Source of the DNA: Planococcus sp. 107-1 | GTDB taxonomy: Bacteria; Bacillota; Bacilli; Bacillales_A; Planococcaceae | Direction of reading: 5' to 3' | DNA length: 64,000 nt | NCBI RefSeq assembly: GCF_021513255.1 | Contig: NZ_CP090977.1 | Span: 1,364,001-1,428,000 of the forward strand | Shown here: positions 9,356 to 17,066 of the stretch, in pieces | Layout of the letters: each line of letters starts with the position of its first letter | Position numbering within the stretch: the first letter of the stretch is position 1 | Program-made: the position numbers and the translations under genes | The notes under the pieces: generated by a model | The model's input: only the letters and a program-made list of their open reading frames with translations | What the model was told of the DNA's origin: nothing | The model's database searches: none

Positions 9356-9874
9356 ATTAGCAAAGACATCAATGTAAATGAAGGTATTCGTGCACGTGAG
9401 TTACGGGTTATTGATCAGAACGGTGAGCAACTCGGTATTAAAACACGTAACGAAGCACTTGAAATTGCTGCACGTGTCAACTTGGATCTTGTACTAGTGG
9501 CTCCTCAAGCTAAGCCGCCGGTCGCACGTATCATGGACCATGGTAAATTCAAGTTCGAACAGCAAAAGAAAGACCGTGAAATTCGTAAAAATCAAAAAGT
9601 GATCGTAGTGAAAGAAGTGCGTTTGAGCCCTTCAATCGACGAACACGATTTTAACACGAAACTTCGCAATGCGATTAAGTTCCTTGAAAAAGGGGACAAA
9701 GTCAAAGCTTCAATCCGCTTTAAAGGCCGTGCGATCACGCACAAAGAAATCGGACAGCGCGTCCTTGAACGCTTCGCAGAAGCATGCAAGGAAGTTGCGA
9801 CGGTTGAACAGCGCCCTAAAATGGATGGCCGCAGCATGTTCTTGATGCTTGCGCCAGTTAACGAAAAAGAATAA
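9356..9874 (+). CDS. infC: Translation initiation factor IF-3 (ATT start)
   Basis: IF-3 dissociates ribosomes and checks the start codon-initiator tRNA pairing. The full 172-residue protein is only obtained from an ATT codon at 9356, preceded by GGAGGTGGA at 9342-9350; it reads (M)[14 protein letters not shown], the normal family N-terminus. An in-frame TTG at 9482 would lose 42 conserved residues. ATT/ATC-type starts in infC are known from other bacteria and let IF-3 repress its own translation. The C-terminal domain with [15 protein letters not shown] is intact. Confidence 0.93.
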   Translation: MSKDINVNEGIRARELRVIDQNGEQLGIKTRNEALEIAARVNLDLVLVAPQAKPPVARIMDHGKFKFEQQKKDREIRKNQKVIVVKEVRLSPSIDEHDFNTKLRNAIKFLEKGDKVKASIRFKGRAITHKEIGQRVLERFAEACKEVATVEQRPKMDGRSMFLMLAPVNEKE

Positions 9875-9902
9875 CAGATCAATTGTTTAGGAGGAACTCG
9901 AA

Positions 9903-10103
9903 ATGCCGAAAATGAAAAGCCACCGCGGTGCGATGAAACGTTTCAAGAAAACTGGAACTGGTAAAGTAAAACGCAACCGTTCACACACAAGCCACTTATT
10001 TGCAAACAAATCGACTAAGCAAAAACGTCACCTACGTAAAGGGAAACTTGTTTCTGCAGGCGACTTGAAACGCATCAAATCTCTTATCTATAACATGAAA
10101 TAA
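9903..10103 (+). CDS. rpmI: Ribosomal protein L35
   Basis: Small basic 50S subunit protein of 66 residues, beginning [20 protein letters not shown], the family signature. A strong AGGAGG lies before the start. It is the middle gene of the infC-rpmI-rplT operon and falls under L20 control. Confidence 0.97.
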   Translation: MPKMKSHRGAMKRFKKTGTGKVKRNRSHTSHLFANKSTKQKRHLRKGKLVSAGDLKRIKSLIYNMK

Positions 10104-10195
10104 TAGCGAAAGCGCTCGTCTAGTAAGAGACAGGCTTCGCCAAACACACGAACAAAAAATCGAATTTTATATATTCAAGCAGGAGGTAATGTGAT

Positions 10196-10555
10196 ATGCC
10201 ACGCGTAAAAGGTGGAACAGTGACGCGCCAGCGTCGTAAAAAGGTCATTAAATTAGCAAAAGGTTATTATGGTGCAAAGCACATCCTTTTCAAAGTAGCA
10301 AACCAGCAGGTAATGAAGTCAGGTAACTATGCTTACCGTGACCGTCGCAATAAAAAACGTGATTTCCGTAAACTATGGATCACGCGCATCAACGCAGCAG
10401 CTCGTATGAACGACATTTCATACAGCCGTCTAATGCACGGTCTTAAAGTTGCTGGAATCGACATCAACCGCAAAATGCTAGCTGAAATCGCTGTATCTGA
10501 TGCAGCTGCTTTCACAGCATTAGTAGATGCTGCAAAAAAAGCAGTAGCTAAATAA
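10196..10555 (+). CDS. rplT: Ribosomal protein L20
   Basis: 50S assembly protein that binds 23S rRNA and, in Bacillales, its own mRNA leader as repressor. The 119-residue protein begins [20 protein letters not shown] and is basic throughout its N-terminal extension, as expected. A good AGGAGGTAAT ribosome binding site precedes the ATG. The stop is followed immediately by two tandem copies of the palindromic element described below, before the operon terminator near 10793. Confidence 0.97.
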   Translation: MPRVKGGTVTRQRRKKVIKLAKGYYGAKHILFKVANQQVMKSGNYAYRDRRNKKRDFRKLWITRINAAARMNDISYSRLMHGLKVAGIDINRKMLAEIAVSDAAAFTALVDAAKKAVAK

Positions 10556-10672
10556 GAAAAGCGAAAATGGCCGTTAAGATTCGATAGGCATAAGACGGTT
10601 TGGCGAAGCGGCATTTATGCCGCACAGCCGAGCCGGCTTATGACCCGAGAATCTGGCCATTGCAGCTAGACA
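10556..10672 (+). repeat. Dispersed palindromic element, copy A
   Basis: Starts GAAAAGCG directly after the rplT stop and ends GCAGCTAGACAA. The outer stem pairs ATGGCC with GGCCAT, the middle stem AGATTC with GAATCT, and the inner stem CATAAG with CTTATG. It abuts copy B in the same orientation. Four other copies in the window keep the layout but change the stem sequences together. Confidence 0.8.
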
Positions 10673-10791
10673 AGAAAAGCGAAAGCGCCTGTACAGCTCC
10701 GACAGGCTTAAGGCAGAACACGTAGGAAATCCTGATTTCCGGAGTGGGCTGACTTAAGATCCCGAGGAGCTAGGCGCTGCAGCTAGACAAT
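10673..10791 (+). repeat. Dispersed palindromic element, copy B
   Basis: Begins AGAAAAGCG and ends GCAGCTAGACAA. Outer stem AGCGCCT with AGGCGCT, middle stem AGCTCC with GGAGCT, inner CTTAAG with CTTAAG. Tandem with copy A, so about 236 bases between rplT and the operon terminator are this repeat. Confidence 0.8.
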
Positions 10792-10792
10792 A

Positions 10793-10826
10793 AAAAAGAC
10801 TGACGAATTTCGTCAGTCTTTTTTTC
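10793..10826 (+). terminator. Intrinsic terminator of the infC-rpmI-rplT operon
   Basis: AAAAGACTGACGAA pairs with TTCGTCAGTCTTTT, with T runs on the 3' side. The A run on the 5' side means it could also act on the opposite strand. Confidence 0.88.
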
Positions 10827-10840
10827 ATGGAGGGATTCTT

Positions 10841-11113
10841 TTGTTCTTGATAATAGCCGGGTATTTCACTGTGCTGTCACTGCTTGCACTCATCATGATG
10901 AAAGTGGATAAATCGCAGGCACAGCGGCGCGGCCAGCGGATACCTGAGAAAAATTTATGGTCAGTCGCCATTCTTGGCGGCGGCATCGGCGCCTATATCG
11001 GCATGATGATGTTCCGCCATAAAACAAAACATACCAATTTCCGCGTAGGCTTCCTGATGCTGGCTGTGATTGATGCAGCCGCATTAATTTGGAGCTACCT
11101 AAATTTCGTTTGA
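10841..11113 (+). CDS. ysdA: DUF1294 membrane protein (YsdA-like)
   Basis: A 90-residue membrane protein with three hydrophobic segments and the family core RIPEKNLWSVAILGGGIG. It starts at TTG 10841 after GGAGGG. Position after rplT and before a ysdB homologue matches B. subtilis ysdA. The function of DUF1294 is not known to me; the glycine-rich turn between helices is its main conserved feature. Confidence 0.85.
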   Translation: MFLIIAGYFTVLSLLALIMMKVDKSQAQRRGQRIPEKNLWSVAILGGGIGAYIGMMMFRHKTKHTNFRVGFLMLAVIDAAALIWSYLNFV

Positions 11114-11114
11114 T

Positions 11115-11495
11115 TCACTGTTTCATCAGCTGTTCGATCGGGTTTTTCCAATTGATCTTGGCAGCAGGGTAATTCATCTGAATTTCTTTTTCCAGGAAGT
11201 AAAAGTCTTCTTTCGTAAAGCCCTGCAGCATGTCGGGGTTTTCAGCCCATACGAAAATGGAAACGACTTCAAAAGCATCTTCGGTCGTCCCTAAATATTT
11301 TTCGCCTTCAAACACCGCGCCTCTAAGCGTGATGAAAAAATTCTTGCGGACATTTTTTACATCATCGTAGAAGTAATACGTGTTCGCTTCAATGGCAGCG
11401 TCTAACTTCCGTTTTGGGTCCACTACATAGCGGATCAATCGATAAAATAAATAAATGATAAGTGCGATGACAATGAGGCGTATAAAAAAAGCCAT
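11115..11495 (-). CDS. ysdB: YsdB-like sigma-W regulon protein
   Basis: The start at 11495 (MAFFIRLIVI) gives 126 residues, with one N-terminal membrane segment (about 3-22) followed by a soluble domain rich in aromatic residues (NTYYFYDDVKNVRKNFF). Length, topology and position match B. subtilis YsdB, a member of the cell-envelope stress regulon controlled by sigma-W, whose biochemical role is unknown. A sigma-W promoter lies on the correct strand just upstream, which supports the assignment independently. It converges on ysdA with a 1-base gap. Confidence 0.85.
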   Translation of the reverse strand: MAFFIRLIVIALIIYLFYRLIRYVVDPKRKLDAAIEANTYYFYDDVKNVRKNFFITLRGAVFEGEKYLGTTEDAFEVVSIFVWAENPDMLQGFTKEDFYFLEKEIQMNYPAAKINWKNPIEQLMKQ

Positions 11496-11531
11496 GAGAA
11501 ATCCCCCATCTCTATAGGTTCTATTATATAA

Positions 11532-11557
11532 TACGGACGAAAAGTACTTTGGTTTCA
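11532..11557 (-). promoter_or_regulatory. Sigma-W promoter of ysdB
   Basis: On the minus strand, TGAAAC (11557-11552) is followed by 16 bases and CGTA (11535-11532). This is the consensus and spacing of B. subtilis sigma-W promoters. The ysdB start lies 37 bases downstream. Confidence 0.85.
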
Positions 11558-11585
11558 AGATTTTATTGAAAAAAGGAGGGTTTTT

Positions 11586-12071
11586 ATGAACTTGCATCAA
11601 TTATTCGAAATGCAGGAAGAATTGGACCGTTTTATCCAGTCTAACCACGGAATCGAAGAAGATGTATTCCGCAAAAAAGGGTTGGCGCTCTTGATCGAAT
11701 TGGCGGAGCTGGCAAATGAAACGCGCTGTTTTAAGTTCTGGAGCACAAAACGGCCTTCAGCTCAAGAAGTGCTATTGGAAGAATATGTGGATTCCATCCA
11801 TTTCCTTTTATCCCTTGGCATCGAAAAGAACCTGAATATGTTGGAAACTTGGCCAAGTGCCGTGAACCACAAAGATTTAACAGAGCTTTTTTTGGGTACG
11901 CAAGAAAAAATTCTGAAGTTCATGGACAACCATTCGATGTCGGCGTATCAGGAAGTTTGGAGCTGGTATGGCGGGATTGCTTCAGCACTCGGCTTTAGCT
12001 ACGAGGATGTGTTAGAAGCATATTTTGCAAAAAACGAAAAGAATTACCGCCGGCAGAGAGAAGGGTATTAA
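11586..12071 (+). CDS. Dimeric dUTPase family protein
   Basis: All-alpha NTP pyrophosphatase of the dUTPase_2 type, which converts dUTP to dUMP and so keeps uracil out of DNA. Two acidic helices form the metal site: ELAELANETRCFKFW near residues 37-51 and EEYVDSIHFLLSLG near 61-75. The 161-residue length fits. The ATG follows AAAGGAGGG. The gene is divergent from ysdB and stands before the M42 peptidase. dCTPase activity cannot be excluded from sequence alone. Confidence 0.85.
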   Translation: MNLHQLFEMQEELDRFIQSNHGIEEDVFRKKGLALLIELAELANETRCFKFWSTKRPSAQEVLLEEYVDSIHFLLSLGIEKNLNMLETWPSAVNHKDLTELFLGTQEKILKFMDNHSMSAYQEVWSWYGGIASALGFSYEDVLEAYFAKNEKNYRRQREGY

Positions 12072-12142
12072 ACGAATTTTTTGATAAATGAAAGCTCATC
12101 TATTATAATAAACAAGTACAAATTATTTAGGAGGTCGAAATA

Positions 12143-13231
12143 ATGGCTAAAATGGATGAAACCGTATTGATGCTGAAAGAACTAACTGACGCTAACGGGG
12201 TGCCAGGCAATGAACGCCAATCCCGCGAAGTGATGAAAAAATACATAGAGCCTTACGCTGACTCGATTGAAACAGATGGTCTGGGGAGCTTGATCGCACG
12301 TAAAGAAGGGTTGGCAGACGGACCCAAAATCATGGTTGCCGGACATTTGGATGAAGTCGGCTTCATGATTTCTCAAATCGACGATAAAGGCTTTTTGAAA
12401 TTCCAACCGCTGGGCGGCTGGTGGAACCAAGTGATGCTCGCGCAGCGTGTGACAATCACAACGCGCAGCGGAAAAGAAGTGACCGGCGTCATCGGCTCGA
12501 AACCGCCGCATATCCTATCGCCGGAAGCCCGCAAGAAACCGGTTGAAATCAAAGATATGTTCATTGATATCGGTGCATCTTCACGCGACGAAGTAAAAGA
12601 GTGGGGAGTAGCTCCCGGAGATATGGTCACGCCGTATTTCGAATTCACTGTTATGAACAATGAAAAAATGCTTTTAGCGAAAGCATGGGACAACCGCATT
12701 GGCTGTGCGATCGCCATCGATGTCCTAAAAGGGTTAAAAGGGCAAGAACACCCGAACATCGTTTACGGAGTCGGCACTGTTCAAGAAGAAGTGGGCCTCC
12801 GCGGAGCAAAAACGGCGACTGCTAAAATTCAGCCGGATATCGGTTTTGCTGTTGATGTCGGAATTGCTGGCGACACACCGGGAATCACGCAGCAGGAATC
12901 CACAAGCAAAATGGGTGCTGGCCCGCAAATTCTTTTATTCGACGCGTCGATGGTTTCGCACCGCGGCTTGCGTGAATTAGTGGTCGATACCGCAGAAGAA
13001 GCCGGCATCCCTTATCAATTCGAAACGATTGCAGGCGGCGGAACCGATGCCGGATCCATCCACTTGACGGCAAACGGCGTACCGGCATTGTCGATTGGTG
13101 TGGCAACGCGCTACATTCACTCACACGCTGGCATCCTGCACCGCGACGACTACGAGAACGCGGTGAAATTGATTGTTGAAGTCATCAAGAAATTAGACAA
13201 AGACACAGTAGCGCGCATTACGTTTGAATAA
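12143..13231 (+). CDS. ysdC: M42 family metallo-aminopeptidase (YsdC-like)
   Basis: Dinuclear-metal aminopeptidase or endoglucanase-like hydrolase of family M42. Metal-binding and catalytic segments are visible: [10 protein letters not shown] near residue 67, KAWDNRIGC near 180, QEEVGLRGA near 212, [10 protein letters not shown] near 265, and the C-terminal His in RYIHSHAGI. The 362-residue length is typical. Position downstream of ysdAB matches ysdC of B. subtilis. It is followed by a terminator and then by the first 21-nt repeat array. Confidence 0.92.
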   Translation: MAKMDETVLMLKELTDANGVPGNERQSREVMKKYIEPYADSIETDGLGSLIARKEGLADGPKIMVAGHLDEVGFMISQIDDKGFLKFQPLGGWWNQVMLAQRVTITTRSGKEVTGVIGSKPPHILSPEARKKPVEIKDMFIDIGASSRDEVKEWGVAPGDMVTPYFEFTVMNNEKMLLAKAWDNRIGCAIAIDVLKGLKGQEHPNIVYGVGTVQEEVGLRGAKTATAKIQPDIGFAVDVGIAGDTPGITQQESTSKMGAGPQILLFDASMVSHRGLRELVVDTAEEAGIPYQFETIAGGGTDAGSIHLTANGVPALSIGVATRYIHSHAGILHRDDYENAVKLIVEVIKKLDKDTVARITFE

Positions 13232-13237
13232 ATGATT

Positions 13238-13273
13238 TTCCCCTTCCGCATATCGCGGAGGGGATTTTTTTGT
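13238..13273 (+). terminator. Intrinsic terminator after the M42 peptidase gene
   Basis: CCCCTTCCGC and GCGGAGGGG form a stem followed by ATTTTTTTG. Confidence 0.85.
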
Positions 13274-13289
13274 GTGAAAATGAGGGGGT

Positions 13290-13436
13290 GAGCATAGAAA
13301 ATAGAAAAGTGCTCATAGAATTTCGAAAAGTGCTCATAGAAAGTAGAAGACCGCTCATAGAACTCCGGGAAGTGCTCATAGAAAGCAGAAAACCGCTCAT
13401 AGAACTCCGAGAACCGCTCATAGAAAATAAAATAAC
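13290..13436. repeat. 21-nt periodic array 1 (GCTCATAGAA core, 7 units)
   Basis: Units begin at 13290 (GAGCATAGAA, degenerate), 13311, 13332, 13353, 13374, 13395 and 13416, exactly 21 bases apart. Each has a 10-base core GCTCATAGAA followed by 11 variable, purine-rich bases. Because 21 is divisible by 3, several frames stay open on both strands and give artificial heptad proteins (for example LIEFRKV on plus). It lies between the M42 gene terminator and the NERD gene. Confidence 0.95.
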
Positions 13437-13486
13437 AAAACATAGGTTGAAGTGCTATAATCCGATTAAGCTGAAAGGGGGAAACA

Positions 13487-14443
13487 ATGAAATTAACGAG
13501 AATCGATATGCTGAAAAGAGCAATTCGCAGATTGCCGCTTTATTCACAGGAACGAATTTTTCTGGAGAAAGAGTTATTTAATACAGAAGCTGGCATTCGA
13601 GGCGAAACAAGGCTCAGGAAAAAATTTGTTGAGTTTTATTCCACAGAGCCATATGAAATACTTTGGAATACGAGTCTGACATTGGGCAAATGGCCAGTGC
13701 AAATTGATGGTTTGCTGTTGACGTCGAAAGTAGCCCTTATCATCGAGTCGAAAAACATAAGCGGCGAATTGCATTTTGACAATGGCACGGGTGAATTTTA
13801 TCGTATTGATTCAAACGGAGTCAAAACGGTCATGGATAATCCGGCCATTCAAGTAGAAAAACATATCCGCTTTATGCAAAACTGGTTTGCAGAAAAACAT
13901 ATCCATTTAGCTGTGGACGGTTTGCTCGTTTTTACCGCCGTGCAAGCTGAACTTTGTACAATTCCTCATGCTATTCACACGTGTCGCCACCACCAGATGA
14001 TTGAGTTTGCCTTTAGAATCCTCAAAGGGTATTCATCCAGCCCCCAACTTCATAAACAGTCACTTAAAGAAATTAAACAAATGATCGAAAATGAAAATAC
14101 ACCATTTCTACAAAAACCCATTGCTCAGCAATATTCTTTTCATCCCCTTCTTTTTGAACAGGGCATTTATTGTGAAGCTTGTGAAACTTTAAATGTTTTG
14201 AGAGAGAGTGGTGCATGGCGATGTTTAAAGTGCGGAAACAAGTCAAAAAGTGCAGCGGATGAAGCAGTATTGGATTACTTCGCCTTATTTGGCAACCAAG
14301 CAAAAAATGAAGCGATTCGCCAGTTTATAAAAATCGACGATCGCCATCTTGTTAAGCGGTTGCTGTCCAAAAACAGTATTTTGAAACATGGAAACAAGCG
14401 GCATAGTAAATATTCTCTGGATGCAGCTGAAATTATAGAGTGA
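13487..14443 (+). CDS. NERD domain protein with zinc ribbon
   Basis: Protein of 318 residues with a nuclease-related domain (NERD) at about 35-150; VQIDGLLLTSKVALIIESKN carries the Asp and Glu-x-Lys pattern of this endonuclease-like fold. A C-terminal zinc ribbon has Cys229, Cys232, Cys246 and Cys249. NERD proteins are presumed DNA or RNA processing enzymes; no specific substrate is known to me for this subgroup. A TATAAT at 13456-13461 and a strong AAAGGGGG ribosome binding site precede it. It is bracketed by repeat arrays 1 and 2, which share one core, and is not part of the syntenic backbone. Confidence 0.85.
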   Translation: MKLTRIDMLKRAIRRLPLYSQERIFLEKELFNTEAGIRGETRLRKKFVEFYSTEPYEILWNTSLTLGKWPVQIDGLLLTSKVALIIESKNISGELHFDNGTGEFYRIDSNGVKTVMDNPAIQVEKHIRFMQNWFAEKHIHLAVDGLLVFTAVQAELCTIPHAIHTCRHHQMIEFAFRILKGYSSSPQLHKQSLKEIKQMIENENTPFLQKPIAQQYSFHPLLFEQGIYCEACETLNVLRESGAWRCLKCGNKSKSAADEAVLDYFALFGNQAKNEAIRQFIKIDDRHLVKRLLSKNSILKHGNKRHSKYSLDAAEIIE

Positions 14444-14445
14444 AT

Positions 14446-14529
14446 GATCATAGAATTTCGGAATCTGCTCATAGCGTTTCAGAAAGTGCTCATAGAACTT
14501 CGAAATCTGCTCATAGAAATAAAAAGGTT
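14446..14529. repeat. 21-nt periodic array 2 (GCTCATAGAA core, 4 units)
   Basis: Units at 14446 (GATCATAGAA), 14467 (GCTCATAGCG), 14488 and 14509, exactly 21 bases apart. It begins two bases after the NERD stop codon and runs up to the terminator, so it would be the 3' untranslated region of that transcript. Confidence 0.93.
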
Positions 14530-14555
14530 TGCTATTTATATGGCAAACCTTTTTT
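14522..14555 (+). terminator. Intrinsic terminator after the NERD gene
   Basis: AAAGGTTTGC and GCAAACCTTT form a stem around TATTTATATG, followed by T residues. Confidence 0.85.
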
Positions 14556-14576
14556 AATTCAGAATGTTAACTATAC

Positions 14577-14605
14577 TTGACTTTATGTTAAGTGTAATAT
14601 ACATT
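14577..14605 (+). promoter_or_regulatory. Promoter and possible operator of the HTH operon
   Basis: TTGACT at 14577-14582 and TACATT at 14600-14605 are 17 bases apart. The inverted repeat TGTAATATACA (14593-14603) overlaps the -10, a natural place for autoregulation by the HTH protein encoded next. Confidence 0.5.
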
Positions 14606-14647
14606 ATGTTATATAAACCGAACATCTACACAGGGAGGATGAAGTGG

Positions 14648-14863
14648 ATGCTTAGAAACCGCGTGAAGGAATTGCGGGCGCGCTATGGATTTACGCAAAG
14701 TGATCTTGGCAAGCGGGTGGATGTGACGCGGCAGACGATTGCGTTTATTGAGAAAGGGGAATTTTCGCCTTCGATTACGCTCGCTTTGAAACTCGCTAGC
14801 ACATTGGAAACAAAGGTGGACGACTTATTTTGGCTCGAAGGGGAGGAGCACAATGAAAAATGA
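14648..14863 (+). CDS. XRE family HTH regulator
   Basis: A 71-residue protein that is nearly all helix-turn-helix: RVKELRARYGFTQSDLGKRV and TRQTIAFIEKGEFSPS are the recognition region. It belongs to the short Cro-like regulators that end shortly after VDDLFWLE and usually pair with a membrane protein. The ATG at 14648 has good spacing from GGGAGG; the one at 14639 is too close. The 3' end overlaps the next gene by 11 bases, so translation is likely coupled. Confidence 0.88.
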   Translation: MLRNRVKELRARYGFTQSDLGKRVDVTRQTIAFIEKGEFSPSITLALKLASTLETKVDDLFWLEGEEHNEK

Positions 14864-15353
14864 TTTCCGCTTAAACTATCCATTATGGATGATGGCATTT
14901 ATTTTATTGTTAGGGGTGTTGGCGTTCGGTTTGAATTCGCCGATAACGGAATTTGTCAATACCGAGACTGAAACGAGCGTTACGATTAAATTAGAGGCGC
15001 TGGAAGGCTTTGTCGTGTTTTGTTCGATCATCCTTTACTTCGCTTTTCTTGTGATTTTCATGGCACGGCTCAAAAAGCACAATAAAGAAAATCCGACACA
15101 AAAGATTTCGCCGCTCGCTATTCGCCCTCCAGAGTATTTGGAACAGGACGAAGGCATGACATACATCACGCGAAAAGCGGTTCAGAAAGTCTATAGCTTT
15201 ATCACGTTAGCGCTGCCATTTTTAGCGACGGTCGTCATTGTGTTTCCGTTGCCGAAACTTGCCATCATCTATGGAATTTTGGCCATCGCTTTTGGCCAAT
15301 ACTTGATTTATTACCTCGAAATCCGAAAACATTTCAAGGAGGAAACTGAATGA
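14853..15353 (+). CDS. Membrane protein paired with the HTH regulator
   Basis: A 166-residue protein with four predicted membrane segments: about 11-29, 52-72, 112-130 and 132-153. The loop between the second and third is charged (MARLKKHNKENPTQK). I do not recognise a named family with confidence. Small HTH plus multi-helix membrane protein pairs of this kind are common in Firmicutes, and the membrane protein may modulate the regulator. It overlaps both neighbours (11 bases upstream, ATGA downstream), so the three genes form one operon. Confidence 0.75.
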   Translation: MKNDFRLNYPLWMMAFILLLGVLAFGLNSPITEFVNTETETSVTIKLEALEGFVVFCSIILYFAFLVIFMARLKKHNKENPTQKISPLAIRPPEYLEQDEGMTYITRKAVQKVYSFITLALPFLATVVIVFPLPKLAIIYGILAIAFGQYLIYYLEIRKHFKEETE

Positions 15354-15799
15354 TTTATGAATACTTTCTTGTTTTCCTGGGAGCAGCCATACCCTGGCTC
15401 GAAATTGCATTGGTCATTCCGCTCGGCATCGTCTGGGGCTTGTCTCCTTTTTGGGTAATGGTCATGGCGTTTGTCGGCAACATGTTGACAGTGCTCGCTT
15501 TGATCATCGGATTTGATAAATTCAAGGATTGGTATTTAAAACGGCAAGAAGCGAAAGGAAAGGCGAATTCGAAGAAAAACGAACGGGCAAAGAATATATG
15601 GAATAAATACGGATTGCCTGGGCTTGCTCTTTTAGGTCCGATTCTCATCGGTACGCACATCGCGGCATTTATCGGCATGACGCTCGGCGCAACAAAACGA
15701 AACACGACCATTTGGCTTACCATCAGCATCGGCTTGTGGACACTTGTTTTCGGTCTTGCGACAGCTTTCGGTTTCGACTTTTTCACACGTGAACTTTAA
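15350..15799 (+). CDS. Small multidrug export protein family
   Basis: A 149-residue membrane protein resembling the Sm_multidrug_ex family: AAIPWLEIALVIPLGIVWGL at the start and GLPGLALLGPILIGTHIAAF in the second half, with glycine- and proline-rich helices. The central region is basic and hydrophilic (about 64-83). The family name implies export but function is poorly established. It starts within the stop codon of the preceding gene. Confidence 0.8.
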   Translation: MIYEYFLVFLGAAIPWLEIALVIPLGIVWGLSPFWVMVMAFVGNMLTVLALIIGFDKFKDWYLKRQEAKGKANSKKNERAKNIWNKYGLPGLALLGPILIGTHIAAFIGMTLGATKRNTTIWLTISIGLWTLVFGLATAFGFDFFTREL

Positions 15800-15822
15800 C
15801 CCGGCCGCCTCCGCTTTTCTGG

Positions 15823-15944
15823 TGTCCAGACTCCAGCGGCCAGATTCTCGGGACATAAGCCGAGTTGGCTACACGGCAAAGGACGCCGCTTTGCCAGCTC
15901 ATCTTATGCCTGTCGAATCTAAACGGCCGCCTCCGCTTTTCCTT
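15823..15944 (-). repeat. Dispersed palindromic element, copy E
   Basis: Minus-strand copy. Read on the minus strand it runs GAAAAGCGGAGGCGGCC to GGCCGCTGGAGTCTGGACA. Outer stem GCGGCC with GGCCGC, middle stem AGATTC with GAATCT, inner CATAAG with CTTATG. A truncated second 5' end (AGAAAAGCGGAGGCGGCCGG on the minus strand) lies at about 15802-15821. Confidence 0.78.
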
Positions 15945-15990
15945 AATATGCTATACTTGAGCTATTCTGAAATAAAGGCGTGAACTGCAA

Positions 15991-16767
15991 ATGAAAAGAA
16001 TTGAATCAACACAAAACTCGCTTGTGAAGCATTGGAAGAAATTAGTCACTACCCGTAAAGAACGGGATAAATTCACGGAATTTCTAGTGGAAGGCTTTCA
16101 TTTGACGGAAGAGGCGTTGAAGAAAAAAGAATCCATCAAATCCTTGATCGTCCGGGAAGGCGTCGATATTCCCGCTGGCTGGAATGTCGACGATGTGCCG
16201 ATGTATTCCGTGACGGCAGCGGTAGCGAAAGAAATTTCCGAAACGGAGCATTCCCAAGGGATTTTCGCGCATTGTGCGCAGCCTGAATTCACAGAAGCAG
16301 ACCAGCAGCAATGGAGTAAACTGTTGTTGGTCGATGCAGTCCAAGATCCTGGCAATATTGGAACGATGATCCGTACAGCATCTGCAAGCGGCATCGACGC
16401 GGTCATTTTAGGGAAAGGCTGTGCGGATCCGTTCAATCCGAAAACGGTTCGTTCAGCGCAAGGCTCCCATTTCCAAATTCCGGTTGTCAGAGGCGAATTG
16501 GAAGAATGGACCGCAGAGCTGAAAGAACGCAATATTCCTTTATTCGGTACAGCGCTGATCAATTCAACGCCGGTGCACGAAGTGGAAAGCCAAGAAGCGT
16601 TCGCTTTGATCGTCGGCAATGAAGGAAGCGGTGTAGATCCGGTCTTGCTGCAGAAGACGGACCGCAATTTAATGGTGCCGTTATACGGCGAAGCGGAATC
16701 GCTGAACGTGGCTGTTGCCACTGGAATTCTGCTTTATAGTTTAGTGCCAAAAAACAAATTTGATTAA
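15991..16767 (+). CDS. ysgA: TrmH/SpoU family RNA 2'-O-methyltransferase
   Basis: SPOUT methyltransferase that acts on rRNA or tRNA. An N-terminal substrate-binding domain (about 1-95) precedes the catalytic knot with the three motifs: VQDPGNIGTMIRTASASGID, LIVGNEGSGV and PLYGEAESLNVAVATGILLY. The target nucleotide cannot be read from sequence. Position before pheS matches B. subtilis ysgA; the spore gene sspI that I recall beside it there is absent. Confidence 0.9.
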   Translation: MKRIESTQNSLVKHWKKLVTTRKERDKFTEFLVEGFHLTEEALKKKESIKSLIVREGVDIPAGWNVDDVPMYSVTAAVAKEISETEHSQGIFAHCAQPEFTEADQQQWSKLLLVDAVQDPGNIGTMIRTASASGIDAVILGKGCADPFNPKTVRSAQGSHFQIPVVRGELEEWTAELKERNIPLFGTALINSTPVHEVESQEAFALIVGNEGSGVDPVLLQKTDRNLMVPLYGEAESLNVAVATGILLYSLVPKNKFD

Positions 16768-16797
16768 ATGAACGCAATTTCGTATACTTAAAGGGTA

Positions 16798-17046
16798 AAT
16801 AAGAAAAGCTGTGACCGGGAAAAGTATGTTGTGCCGTTGCATCAAGAGAGTCTGCGCCTTGGCTGGAAGCGCGGATATGCGAGAAACTTCAGAAGTTCAC
16901 CCCGCGAGCTGCCTGTCGGGACCAGCAAATGCTGTAAAGATGGGCCGGTGAAGAGCCGTTACGTAAATAAGTGATTGCCTATTTTGGCGATAACTAGGGT
17001 GGTACCGCGAATAATGCCTCGTCCCTTTTTGGGATGGGGCTTTTTT
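16798..17046 (+). promoter_or_regulatory. T-box riboswitch (phenylalanine) upstream of pheS
   Basis: Stem I landmarks AAAAGTA, AGAGAGT and GGCTGGAAG are present. The specifier is TTC (Phe) at 16896-16898, in the context GAAGTTCACCCCGCGAG. The T-box AGGGTGGTACCGCG is at 16996-17009. A terminator (GCCTCGTCCC with GGGATGGGGC, then T run) spans about 17016-17046. It controls pheST. Confidence 0.95.
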
Positions 17047-17066
17047 ACGTTTAAGGAGGAGAAAAA

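Noticed and set aside
9108..9377. An 89-residue open frame before infC
   Set aside because: It overlaps the L20 leader, its terminator and the infC start; no ribosome binding site or family match.
13290..13436. CRISPR-like repeat and spacer pattern in array 1 (also arrays 2-5)
   Set aside because: Core of about 10 bases and period of 21 are far below CRISPR repeat and spacer sizes, cores are imperfect, and no cas genes are present.
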